From Thelonectria olida (taxonomy: Eukaryota > Ascomycota > Sordariomycetes > Hypocreales > Nectriaceae), in the NCBI GenBank assembly GCA_020736575.1, contig JAGPYM010000019.1, positions 372,001 through 436,000 on the forward strand: 64,000 nt of DNA, given 5' to 3'. The first letter of the stretch is position 1. Each line of letters begins with the position of its first letter. The position numbers and the translations under genes are program-made. The notes beneath the pieces are model-generated. The model saw only the letters and a program-made list of their open reading frames with translations. It was not told the origin of the DNA and did not search any database. Below are positions 1-11,079 of this stretch, in pieces.

Positions 1-2
1 TT

Positions 3-817
3 CACCTCTTCTTTCGCCCTCTCAAAACGCGCCTTGTAAAGCTCAAGAAGAAACTTGGGTTCCGCAGTTCCAAAGACAAGGAGAGGGGCCAACCAGCCCA
101 GCAGAGCACCACTCCAACTCCCAGTCCACTCGCTGGCCCAACTGAAGTCATCGAAATCAGCAACGAACATGCTCCGATTTCTGACCTCTGGACTGTTGCA
201 AATGGTCGATTGCGAGAAGAAGATGAAGAGCTCGTCATAGACTACGAAGCCAAGCTGAGCAAGAGAGAGCAGATGGACACAATACTGCGGAAAAGATGAA
301 CAAAGTCAACCAAAATACCTCGAGGTTGAAGTTTGGAAGCACCGAAATCCAAGTCAAAGACATGGTGCAGCCTGTCTTGACCGTCGTCAACTGGTCCAAC
401 AACTTCGTCACACGCGCTGCGTCCGCAAACCCGACCGCCTCCATGGTGAATCTAGACGGCGGCTACATTCAGACAGCTCTACAAGCTGCCTTTACGGACA
501 AGGAGAGAATCCCTTGGATATCGAGACGGTCTCCCAACATCATCCGCCTTCTGATCGATCACGGCGCCGACGTGCACATACGAGGCGGCCACTTCGGTAG
601 TGCCTGGCATGCGGCAGCATGCGACGTTGGATATAGCACGTTAAATGACCACGCCATACTCTATCTACTAGTTAATCACGGCGTCGACATCAACGATACA
701 AGGGGGGCCAAAAAACTCCACGGCCCTCCATTCAGCGCTCCAACTAGAGTCTCCGGTGGTGGCTGCCAGGGGTGGAACAACGGGGGGCATCTTCATATTT
801 CTCTTGGCCGCTTCTAG
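3..817 (+). pseudogene. Internally deleted, frameshifted NLR (NACHT N-terminal domain joined to ankyrin repeats)
   Basis: The frame open from the left edge to the TGA at 297-299 reads like the start of a fungal NACHT-NTPase: a basic KKLGFRSSKDKERG stretch, then SDLWTVANGRLREEDEEL, the usual opening of the NACHT N-terminal helical domain. The same domain continues in another frame from 296 (KFGSTEIQVKDMVQPVL, then NFVTRAASANPTASM). At about position 443 it passes directly into ankyrin repeats (IIRLLIDHGADVHIRGG; ILYLLVNHGVDIND). A normal gene would have some 1.5-3 kb of NACHT and linker there, and no Walker A is present. So I see one frameshift plus a large internal deletion. After 700 the ankyrin reading frame also degrades. 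Inferred to be a dead intracellular STAND receptor; the 5' end may lie left of the window. Confidence 0.7.
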
Positions 818-1004
818 GTAATGTGGATACTATTATTATTGTATATAACAGCATACCTTGGAGAAGTATCTTGAAAACTTTTAGAAATATGTTCTCGCTC
901 GTGGCTATGAATCCGGCTCCGTTCATTACATCGTCGTTGGCCAAGTTTCGCCCGGTAGTCGAGGGATCGGACTGTCAATATGTAATGAACCGAAACATCA
1001 AACG

Positions 1005-4000
1005 TTACTTTGCGGCTGAAATCATGGCCGCCTCGAGAATTTCCCTTCCTTGACGACTCCATGAGAAACCTCCGCTCTTGAGTTGGCCAACAATAACTGC
1101 GCCGTCTCTCTCAAGAGAAATGGGACAATGGTTCCGGGCAAGCGCAGATTGGCCCACGAGGCGCACCAAATGGTTGGAACTGCATTTGCTACAGGGAGAA
1201 CCTAGTCCCGCAGTGCAAGGCTTGAACAGATCCGCGTGACCCTGTATCGTCAGTCCGGAATCAGTGAGTTTCTTCTGGTCGTCCAACGATCCTTGGCGAT
1301 GGAACAAATATTCTAGTGCGTCAACTCTCACACCCAAGTAGCATGCGTCCTTGGGCAAAGACGTAAAGCCTGGGCATATGGCGGCAGGGAGTGCAGGGAG
1401 AAGAACCTCTCCAAAATTGGCTCCGAAGAAGACAAGGGCCCGTATGTCCTTGGCATATTGATGCCAATTTCCAGACGACCTCTGCAGGTTGATCGACTTT
1501 GGCGACATCCACCTGGAGTCCTCCAACACATCCATATACTCCCAACCCTGCACATTCTGCCCGAGGTCGAAGCCTAGCTTTAGCGGCTTCGCGCCGCCAC
1601 CACCGGCGTAATTGTGAGCCCAGAGGCCGTCGATGGTGGAGTAAAGGAGTTTAACATCATTTTTAAATCGTCTAGTTTCCGGCTCGGCGCTGGAGAACTG
1701 TCTTCGAAGGGAAACTATCCTCTCGGCATTTGTACGCATGACCTGCCGAGTAGATTTTGCCCCCCGGTCGGGAAGTGCGACTTCAAGAGCCTCTCCAAGC
1801 TCGCTTTCTTCTACCCCAGGCGCCTCGACTTCCTCATGGACGGGCTTTGGGAGTCTTTTTCGATGGAGAATGAGGTGCAATATCAGGTCTTCTGCGTTTG
1901 TCTGGGTGGCGCGCTTGTGGAATGTATCGTGAAGTATGACGTGCGTGCTTCTAGCATCATTCAGAAGTGTCTCATAGTCATCAGGTCGTTGGTTGAAAAC
2001 TCCGTCGCGTCGCCCAAGAGAGATGTCGGCTGTAAGCGTGACCCATTGACTGAATCCAAACACGAACTTGTCCACCTGGGCATGCTTGGAGGGTATACGA
2101 GCTTCAGAGTATCTCACAGAGGCATACTCAAACAATTCAGTTCCTTCAAGGCATTAGGGATACATTAAACCAGCCATTTCAGGACGGACTTACCGAGCAA
2201 CTCGAGGACCCGAGGGCACCACCCAAAAAACGACCGACTTTCCCACAAATCGTCACTAATATCCTTTCCACGCAGTCGAGTAGGGCATGCCTTGTCGATG
2301 TCGTCCCATTCGAGCTTCCGGGGATAAGCATCAAGTATATGCCATTGGAACGAGGAACCCAGGCGTTCAATCGGTACGAGGGCATGGCATCTTCCCTTAA
2401 AGACAAAGCCGCCACCGAGGGTTACGGCGTTTGGTGTCCCTGATATCATAGCCATCACCGGAATACTAACCTCGAGTCCTTTCTCGTCATGATTCCTTTC
2501 TGGAGTCGAAAACCCCTGAATGAGGATTGTTGTGCCCATCAGGTTCCTCCAGCACCCGCCGTTGCCCTGCTCAGGTGGAGCGTCCTCCAGTCTCACGTCG
2601 ACATTGAACACCGGTGCTTCAGAAGAATCAAGGGAGCTTTCCTCAAATGCCACGTACGCATAGGTTGGATGGGGTTGCTTTTCTTGGCAGGCTGCTGCGA
2701 GCCATGCAGCCTGCTGCGCAATCGACACGATGAATTCTTCGCTTCCCCGAACCGTGATAATTTTCATGGAACTGTCGAAGGACAAGGTCGGAAGCTCTCC
2801 GGTGTCCATATCTGACCGTGCTATAGACTGATTAACACAGCTCACAATGTAAGTCCCTGCACAAGGGGCTTAGTGATTCGATACCCTTGCCTAGCTTTTC
2901 TCTTTCTATTGCCAATAACAGATCCTCATGGTGGGGAGCCCAGCACCACCTAAAGTATTCACTCACTGAACAGAGCTGCGCATTATTCGTTTCCCCTGTG
3001 ATGGCGATGACGTTCCTCAGCTTTTGGCGAATGCCGGATTCATAGTTGTTCGTCAAAAACTCCCTCAGGTCCCAGTCGATTCTGAACATGGCACAGAGTC
3101 GCCCTGCTTCAAAATGTGCATTGGCGAAGTAACTCCGCAGGGAGACAGATGTGACACGGCGTATGAAGGGCATCTTTGGCGCGTGGTACCGTTGGAAAAG
3201 CTGCTCTGTGGAACGTACCAGGTCTGTGAAAGCCGTCTGCTTGGTGAAGTGTTCCAGAATCTCTGTAGGGATGGTAGATGCGGCAGTCTGTGTCTGCGTT
3301 CTCGAGTCTGCTGTCGGATCGGTGAGACTGTCAGAACTGGTGCTCTCCGAATAATCATCCTCTTCAACATGGATGAAATCCTCAGAGGCCTGTTTCCTCT
3401 CTGATTCCTGATCTAGAGCCAGGATCCCATCTTGAATCCGTTGAGCAATCGTCAGTTTCAGGCGTCGAATCGATTTGACACCTTCCACCTGGGCGACCAC
3501 GGATCTGTCTACTTCCGCCGAACTGCCGAAACTTTTCAAAGCTCTCCTTAGAAGGGGCAAGACACGCTTACGTGACCAATTGGTAGCTGCTCCGCAGTCT
3601 AGGTCTGGCCGCATTGCTATTAACATTGCGCGCGAGAATCCTTCGGCCACATCACTCAGCGCCGGAACGAGATCTGTAGATGTCTGATAGACCGGGTTCA
3701 ACGTATCGATCCCATCTCTACGAGGCGTTTTGGGGACACTGGACTGAGAGAAAAGGATTTTGGTGTCTTCTTCGTCTCTCTTGGGTTCATGCATCTCTCC
3801 TCCAGACTTGAGAAACTCAGGATGCCCGGTTCGTGGCTCTCGGGGTGTTGTAGGTAGCTGAAGGTCGTGGGCCGTTTTGGTCAGCTCTCTTATCGGGGAC
3901 AAAGCCTTGCCTTTGATTCCCCATTCCTGCATGACGGTCGGGTTCCGCACTGCCTCAGCCTTCCCGCTCAACCACGCGCGGCACGCCTCAAAGTGTGCAT

Positions 4001-6066
4001 ACTCTTTGACATGATGATCAGATAGACCCCGCAACTTGACATCTATAACTTCAAGAAGGCTTCGCCCAGCAGCATCACGTACGTGCACATTAGCCCCCTG
4101 CTCCACGAGGGTTCTCACAGCGAGCTTACGTCCGCACCGCACAGCGATATGCAGTGCTGATTCACCGCGTCGATTCCTCGCGTTGACCTCGGCACCTGCG
4201 AAAAGCAGTCTCTCCAAGATTTTCGGACCAACTTTATAGTCGCCATCCTCAGGCAGGAGGGCGGTGAATGCCATCAGCGGAGTGTTGCCATTATGGTCAT
4301 AGTGATTGGGGTCAATACCCGCAGCCAGCAGGCCCTCGAGGAGCTCCAGTCGGAACTTCAACCTCTCAGTAGACGAGTCTTTCTTAGGCTCATGCATTGC
4401 CCTTCGAACTCGGCTGGTTTTTCCAGGGGCCTGTTCGGATTCGGGGTTTCCCATAGCAGTAGGCACGCTAAGAGGTACCACAGCAAGGCAGTGGAGGCCA
4501 TTGGAGCCGTCTAAATACTGTGCAGCAGGATTGTCCCTGGCGGAGCGAACAAATGCGAGCAGTGAGGACAACCTTTCCAGGGCAATGTCTTGGTAGGTCT
4601 CCGATGTGAAGGAGGAATGACGGCCAGATAACGGGTCAATGTCCATGGCCTCCGTATCCGTGCGGTTGATGTCCCCGATTGCTTGGAGCAGGGGCGTTGG
4701 TGACACATTGAACGCATCGCGCTTCGCGTCTTTGAACAATTCGGGATAGTCTGCAGCTACTCGTTCGAGTTCACCGCGAGGCATGTCACCCGCGAATAGA
4801 AGGTGGGCGAAGGTCCGCCCAAAATAGTCGCGAGCTTGAAAATCGAAAGCCCTCGCAGACAAAAGGAGGAGCAGCTCGCAGAGAGCGTCGAACTCTGGAA
4901 AACAAGAACGATTCAAGGCGTGAAGAAGTGTCTGGCCGGCTGTATTGCGTGCATTGAGGATGAGATTGCACCGATCGGAGCCAATCACTTCGAGAAGATT
5001 ATCGACCATGCCACGGGCAGCGAGGAAATGAAGGACCGTATTGCCAAAGTCATCTGAAATGGTAAGGTCAATTCCGGGAAGCCCTTTCTGTAGGATATGC
5101 ATCGCCAGAGGCGTCAGGCCACCAGCAGTGACAAATATCGATGTGGTAATGTCATTTCGGGCAGAGCAAAGGCACGATCTATGAGAGTGCTGCTCGGAGT
5201 CGGGGGAACACGGCGGTTGGTGCTGGAGCAACAAGTCGAGATTGAGAAAGTCGCTGGGTAGGAAATAGGGTCCATCAGACATTGGAGGGGCGTCTCCATC
5301 ATCGAACCAAGTTGTGTCAGAGGGAATCAGACTGGAGACCGGAGGCGAGTTTGGGCAGTCGGCCGAGACACTAGGTCCCCTAATCAGTTGTTTGACGACC
5401 TTAATGTAGGGCTCTGGGTAGTCCGCCATGACGCTCTTAAGAGATCCAGTCGTACTCGGCGTAGGTAGTGACGCGAAAGTCGTTCGTCGAAGAAACGTCT
5501 CCAAAGGGCTAGAAGAGCTGCCCCAGTCCATGATGTCAGCCTCTCCGAAAGTGGGCTTTGCAGCATCTTGCATGGAAGAAGGGGGAGGGATCTGGAGCGT
5601 GGCCGGGCTGGTCTCGGATTCCTGCTTCGTCATCAGGGTCGAGTTTTGTTGCAGGACCGACTTCGTGTCATCGGCAACGTCGTCTTTGGCCAACGAAGAC
5701 CAACCCGGCGAAAAGGAAAGTGCATTGAGCCGTCGGCCCATGTCACTTTCAGTCCGAGGATGCAGCCATCTGGGCTCTTTATCAAGGAGTGCATTGAGCT
5801 TTTTATGTGCCGACTCCTTCCTAGGTACAGTGAAACAGAATATTAGTGGTAGCTCTAGCAAAGGTGGGACATTGATGGGAGAAAGAGTGTTAGGAGCAGA
5901 CGAACCCAGGAACAGTTTCATAGTTCTCCGAGTATACAGCTTCAACAATCTTCTTTACGGGCAACGTAGTATAAAGATAAAGACGAATGACCTTGCGCTG
6001 GGCCGAGTTCGTCCATAGAGGAGGGCGACTGAACTTGGCGTCCTCGGAGTCTGAGCTTGTTGACAT
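1005..6066 (-). CDS. Large ankyrin-repeat protein, 1620 aa, four exons
   Basis: My model joins 6066-5906, 5820-2885, 2820-2194 and 2143-1005 (4863 nt). Introns: 85 nt (GTTCGT..CTAG), 64 nt (GTATCG..ATAG) and 50 nt (GTAAGT..GAAG). Start ATG at 6066 (MSTSSDSED); the longer TTG-initiated reading was not used. Residues 10-75 are a helical, Clr5-like N-terminal region ending PGKESAHKKLNALLDKEPRW. After a Ser/Pro-rich linker come ankyrin repeats, about residues 295-660 (FGNTVLHFLAARG, NGNTPLM, RGESALHIAVRCGRKLA). Another linker leads to a conserved C-terminal part (WDLREFL; ITVRGSEEFIVSIAQQAAWL; SQWVTLTADISLGRRDG) that I remember from other fungal ankyrin proteins of unknown function. No membrane segment or catalytic motif seen; probably intracellular protein-protein binding. 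It is open throughout although flanked by dead NLR genes. Function unknown. Confidence 0.8.
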
Positions 6067-6691
6067 TTCCCCGACGATTGCCAACCGATCCCCTCTATCG
6101 TAGGTGAAGGAGAATTGCTAGTCGTAGGTACTCCACAATCAGAAAGCAGCGGCAATGTTATGGTACTGGGCCTAGCCTTCTCTGTTGGCTTGGTTCAGCC
6201 TGAACCGAAGAAGTCGTCATGCAAGTGCTGTGCCACAGTCCATCAGTACCACGAGTTGTAGTCTGCCCGCTTCCGTTGACCCTGCCGCCTTGATCCAAAG
6301 GAGTAATAAACTCCCTGCAAGCAAACTGGCAAATGCGGCGTTAGCTTCCGGGGACACGGAAATAAGCGTTGGGAGTTGAGGGTCGAGGAGGCGGATGAGA
6401 GAGGATAAGAGCAGTACAAAGTGAGGGGTAAAAAGGTAAGGCAAGGCTGAGCTTTCATAGAAGTGTCAAATGGTTACGTAATATAAGTGCTTACACTTGG
6501 TATTATCTATGCCTTGCTTGAAAAAAGCGCATACTATTATACAATGTTGTAATTCCTGACTCGAAAAACCATATTGGGGTGCTTGGCGATCGTGAAGCTG
6601 GGGTCGCGGCCCACCTCAGTGCCAGGAAGTTTTAAAGGATTCTGTTGCAAGCTTTCTCAAAATCCTTCCCCGTCTTCCTAACGGTTCCCTA
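6067..6691. other. Intergenic, 5' of the ankyrin gene and 3' of the NLR relic
   Basis: No open frame with coding character was found. It contains the upstream region of the ankyrin gene and the decayed tail region of the NLR relic. Confidence 0.5.
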
Positions 6692-9600
6692 TTATTCTAT
6701 CCACAAGCTAGAGACATCTACGGGAACAGTGCTGTACGTGTTCAGAATCTCCAGCGACTCCTCAGCCGCCTTCTTGCCACGTATCGTATCCTCGTCGCTC
6801 ATGCTCTCCACTGGCCAGATCTCGATCAGTTTACTCATCATCCGAGCTGCGGTAGATCCCTCCCTATTCTTAATGTCACGGTCAGCCCCCAAGTCCAACA
6901 GACGCTTCAGTGCCGCCGGCGTATGTGACAGATATCCAAACTGAGTTCATCGAGACAGCACAAAGCAACCATCTGAAGCACAGTATTTCCGTCATCGAAA
7001 GTGAGGGCATTGATATCGACTCGATCATCCCGCAGCATTATTTCCATCGGCCCTTCCTTAGTCACGATGTAAGTGAAGTTCCTGTTGATAGTGTGGGTTC
7101 CAGCCATTATTGTCACCATGTCCCGGATTGGCGCCGAGGTCGATGGCCATTTCCAGTATCAGGCAAATCTCCCTCCAATCGTTGGCGCGGAAGATATCGT
7201 GGACAATATTTTCCCCTAATTCGTTAACCGAGTTCACGTCGACTTTCAACTCAGAGATGATAAAGTCCATTGCTCGGTTGGAGTCGTCAACCTCTTCCCT
7301 ATTTCTGGCATCTGTGGCCGCACATAACAACCTGTAACCATCACTCGTCTTGGCATTTAGATCAGAAACAAGGAAACGCGCCAGATCCAAATTACCCCAT
7401 GCAATAGCGGATGCAAGAGGTGTTCGGCGAAAACTAACACTCTCCAGGTCGAACCCATGTTTCTCGATCAATGTGCGACAGGCTTCTTCACTGCCACCCA
7501 CGGCAGCATAGTGAAGAAGCCCCATTGGTAGTGTGCTATTTCGAGCTTGTCTCAGGAGCTTTCGGCCGCGTTTGGTCTCCTCTATCGAGCGAAATACGTC
7601 TAAATCTCCCCTGATCAGAGCTTGATCCAAAGCGCTCATCCCGGTTTTGTCAGAAACAGACGGGTCGGCACCGAAATCAAGGAGCAGAGTGCTGATGTCA
7701 GCGTGACCTTGGCTGCAGGCCCAATGCAATGGTGTCCGTTCTGTTTCTCCCCATTTTTGGTGAAGGTCACGGTTGAGGCCGAGTTGAATTCTGACCTTCT
7801 TCCTCTCCAGTAAGCAAGCGGCAAAGCGGTACATGCCGAGATTACATGCCAAATGAAGCAAAGGTATAGGATCATTGGGTTTCTCTCTCAAATTTCGTGA
7901 GAGAAGCTTCGCCCACTTTGCTCTCACCACTGATTTCTTGAAGAAGTGAGGGTGCCGCTGAATGGCTCCAGCAATATCCTCCAGTTTTTCGAGGTGAAAA
8001 TCCCAAAAGTACAACGCATACAAGACAATTGCATCTTTGGACGAGTGATGGAATTCTGATAGATTATTCCAGTCACCGTCTAGAAGATTCTTGCAAATTG
8101 AACCGATCAATGTATGGAAAATTGTCTCGTGGAGCTGCCTTGGGTCCTGGATTTTCACGCCCAAGGAGTCGGCCTTGGGCAAGTTCAGGAGGTAGTCCTT
8201 TGCACTTTTGTGGATGAAAGTGACACGAAGGTTCCAGTAGTGATTTTTTGGTCTCTGTGGTTCGTCGTCGGGCTCCCTCTGGCCATCCTGTGTTCTCGTG
8301 CCCAGTCCACCTTCGCCGCTGAGGGTTCGCCGCAGGTTCGTAGACTTATGAACGTGTTCATCGCCATCGTCCGATATTGGGTCGCTGCCATATGTCTGGA
8401 GAAGGTGGCCGCAGGACTTGATGTAGTCCATGCATACCTGTTCACGGGTGAGCTGCTCAGGGCATCGCAAAGCTCAAGGACCGACAAAGGCCTTTCGGCT
8501 AAAGTAATCCACCCCAGCATGTCAGAAATGACATTCGTCTTTTTCGAGTCAATCTGAGAAAGAATACGCTCATAAATGGCATTCAAACCCTGGGGGAGTT
8601 GGCCCAGAGAGACCTCGACTTGTCCCACTAGCTTTGTTTCAAGCTCCTGTGCCACGAAGCTTACCCATAGAAAGGACTGTTCAGATCTCTGTCGAAATAT
8701 CTCCTCGATTTGATGGTGTAGTCCGGAGTGGACTATTTGTTTCTTCCGTGCAAGCTCCAATACCCTTTCGGATAAATATCTTTCGACATCCTCTTTTGCG
8801 GCGGCCTTTCTATCCAGTCGAAGTTGAAGAAAGGAAGAGAGCGACTCTTCAATCTGCCTGGGATACCTTCTACTCGTGACAATAAACCGGAGATTGGTAG
8901 CAGCATCCTCGCTACGCTTGCCAAGTGCCTCGAATTTGCGTAGAAGTTTCTGAAGAGACGTCTCTTCACATTCATCCAGGGCATCAATAATACAAAAGAC
9001 AATGGTGCTACCAAGCGTAGTGACCATTGCCTGGAAAAGTTTCCACAATGCGTTCAAGGAGTTTACCGAAAACAAAGCCTCATGTTGAATCTTCCAATGG
9101 GGAAGAAGGAGCTTCAATAGGTCCTCTTTGTGCTGGATCAACTGATACATCAGCCCTCTGAGTATACTGGTTGCAGAGTTTCGAGATTTCTCCTTATTGT
9201 CGCAAAAAAAGAAGATGGATTTGGTGTCGGATCCATCGTTTGAAGGACGTTCAAGAAGACGAGACAGGTAGGTTGCAATGTACGTCTTACCCGAGCCAGG
9301 AGGCGCAGATATCCATAACAAGTAGGGAGACGTTTGTTCCCATGTCTTATACTCTTCTGTCGTGGTGATCCATTCGCAGGTTCCTTCAGATATTTCGCCT
9401 CGAGTGTCGATGATATTCTCACGGTCTTGGCTCGGATCCGTCTCGAATAGAGCCCTCAGGCAAGCTTCCTTGGCGGTGGGAAGCCAATTCAAAGCCTTTA
9501 GTTCTTGGATGTTCAGACCGAGGTTTCGTTGCTGTTTTCTACGTCCAGTTAGCTCTGGCCAGTGATTCGAAATGCCCGGGGAGGACCCACGAGTGCACCA

Positions 9601-9917
9601 TGCCCATCATCATACCGAGGGTCGACTTTTCTCGTTCAAGGCGATCAAATAAAGCACGAATCTCCGTCTCCTTCATTTTGCCCTGTATCGCCTTCCACGT
9701 TTTCTGTCCAAGTGGCTCGTCAACGACGAAACTGATGCCCTGGAGGGTTTGGCATAGCTCTTCGCTGATGCTGACACATCTTTTCAGAGTCGAGGCTACA
9801 TCGTGCCTCTGAAGCTCCGGGCTTTCTTTGATCTCCGAGAAGACACCGTTCAGATCTTCGATGCCCTTTAACCATTCCGGGATTTCGATAGGGGAGGATG
9901 CCAAGTGTTTCAGCCAT
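6692..9917 (-). pseudogene. NACHT/ankyrin NLR with several frameshifts
   Basis: Reading minus from about 9917: a helical N-terminal domain (WLKGIEDLNGVFSEI; FDRLEREKSTLGMM), a 52-nt intron at 9590-9539 (GTGGGT..GCTAAC..GTAG), then a NACHT module with Walker A (SAPPGSGKTYIATYL) and Walker B (IVFCIIDALDECEE). Downstream are winged-helix-like (LGWITLAERPLSVLELCDAL), FIHKSAKDYLL and ankyrin segments (TPLHWACSQGHADISTLLLD). Lesions: the NACHT frame ends near 8465 and the continuation (QLTREQVCMDYIKSCGHLL) is in another frame; ankyrin frames change again near 7095 and near 6940, where LLDLGADRDIKNREG resumes in a third frame. At the 5' end the only plausible start, ATG 9917 (MAETLGIL), is out of frame with the N-terminal domain. 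No introns explain the 8465, 7095 and 6940 shifts. Inferred non-functional allorecognition/immune receptor; sequencing error is the main alternative. Confidence 0.75.
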
Positions 9918-10379
9918 GGCGATGGTCGGCTGTACGAATAGACCTTAAGCCTAGTGAAGGCACGCTGTGGTATTTTGAACACAAGCCCTGTCAACCTCAA
10001 CGTAGATGAGGAACAATAACTTTGCCCAAGAGTTGAAATCCTTGGTGAGGAGGTGAGGCATATAGATACCTAGGTACCGTGGTGCCAGGCTGTCAGCTGC
10101 AGCCCAACTCAGCCACAAACTGCAACGAGCTGCATCATGACCCCGCCGCTGGCTGACTGACTGAGGCTGTCTGTATGGGCAGTGGAAGGCCTCAGAATGG
10201 TCGGCGCTCGAAACAGAGGGCCATTCGTACGTCCTTCTCTCCCTTGAGGGCATAACCTTCCATCTTTGTACTTTTAATTCCACGCATATTGGTCTTTTCT
10301 TGACAATGCCCGTCCTCGCCGACTTGATCTTCACAAAGCAGCAAACTTCATCCACCTGTACACCAGCATCTCCAACAAG

Positions 10380-10770
10380 TCAATGGCACGCCCACCATCA
10401 AGACCCTTCTCGCCGGCTCGCTCTCAACGGGCAAAGACTCCATCGCCATGCGCATGATCTGGGGCTACGATGAGATCTCCGTAGAGTACGATCCAACAAC
10501 CGAAGAGCCCGCGTACAGAAAGACGGTTACCATTCAAGACAAGCCCGTCTTGCTGGGATATGAGACATGCCCCATTCCTTTAAATAAAACTGCCCCCGAC
10601 AGCGCCTTTCTGGAAGCCTGGTCGCGAGACGTCCATCGCCTTGGCGACGCGGGTTATCCCCAGCAAGGCAGACGAGGAGGCGAAGCGGCAAGCGACAGCC
10701 GCGGGTGCAAATGAGAAGCCGAGCAGACGACACCCATCAGTAGTGGACTGGGCTGTGCAACGATTCAAGG
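10380..10770 (+). pseudogene. Ras-like small GTPase remnant
   Basis: One frame reads a degenerate P-loop (LLAGSLSTGKDSIAMRMI, with Lys-Asp where Lys-Ser/Thr is expected) followed by a switch-I-like stretch (VEYDPTTEEPAYRKTVTI) and DKPVLLGYETC. These match the order and spacing of Ras G1, effector loop and beta-2/3. The DTAGQ switch II motif is missing. A piece resembling the NKxD region (SKADEEAKRQATAA) lies in another frame at about 10660. No start ATG precedes the P-loop in frame. I read it as a truncated, mutated Ras-family copy, not a working GTPase. The family call is moderately sure, the pseudogene call more so. Confidence 0.5.
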
Positions 10771-11079
10771 GTTTGAAGAGTAATGTATACCAATATTTAG
10801 ATGGAATAAGACATTCTCAAGTGTCGATGATTCGGTCCAGATTGGTTTAGCCTGCCGGCACTCTGATACACGAAGGAAAACTTCCAAAGGATACCTCATA
10901 AATGCCAATAAAATATGTACTTTTGAACGTCCACATTGTCGCCATTTGTCCTCTTCGCAACCACTCAACTTCCACTAAACCCCGGCCGCCAGCTAATACC
11001 GCAGGCAGCTTACATCACTATCCCCCCCGACCGTCGTCTCGCACCCATCAATTCACAAAATCTCATATTGGAACAGAAT

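Noticed and set aside
2165..2845. Stand-alone gene at 2165-2845
   Set aside because: Its apparent start is GTG, and it fits exactly as exon 3 of the large ankyrin gene.
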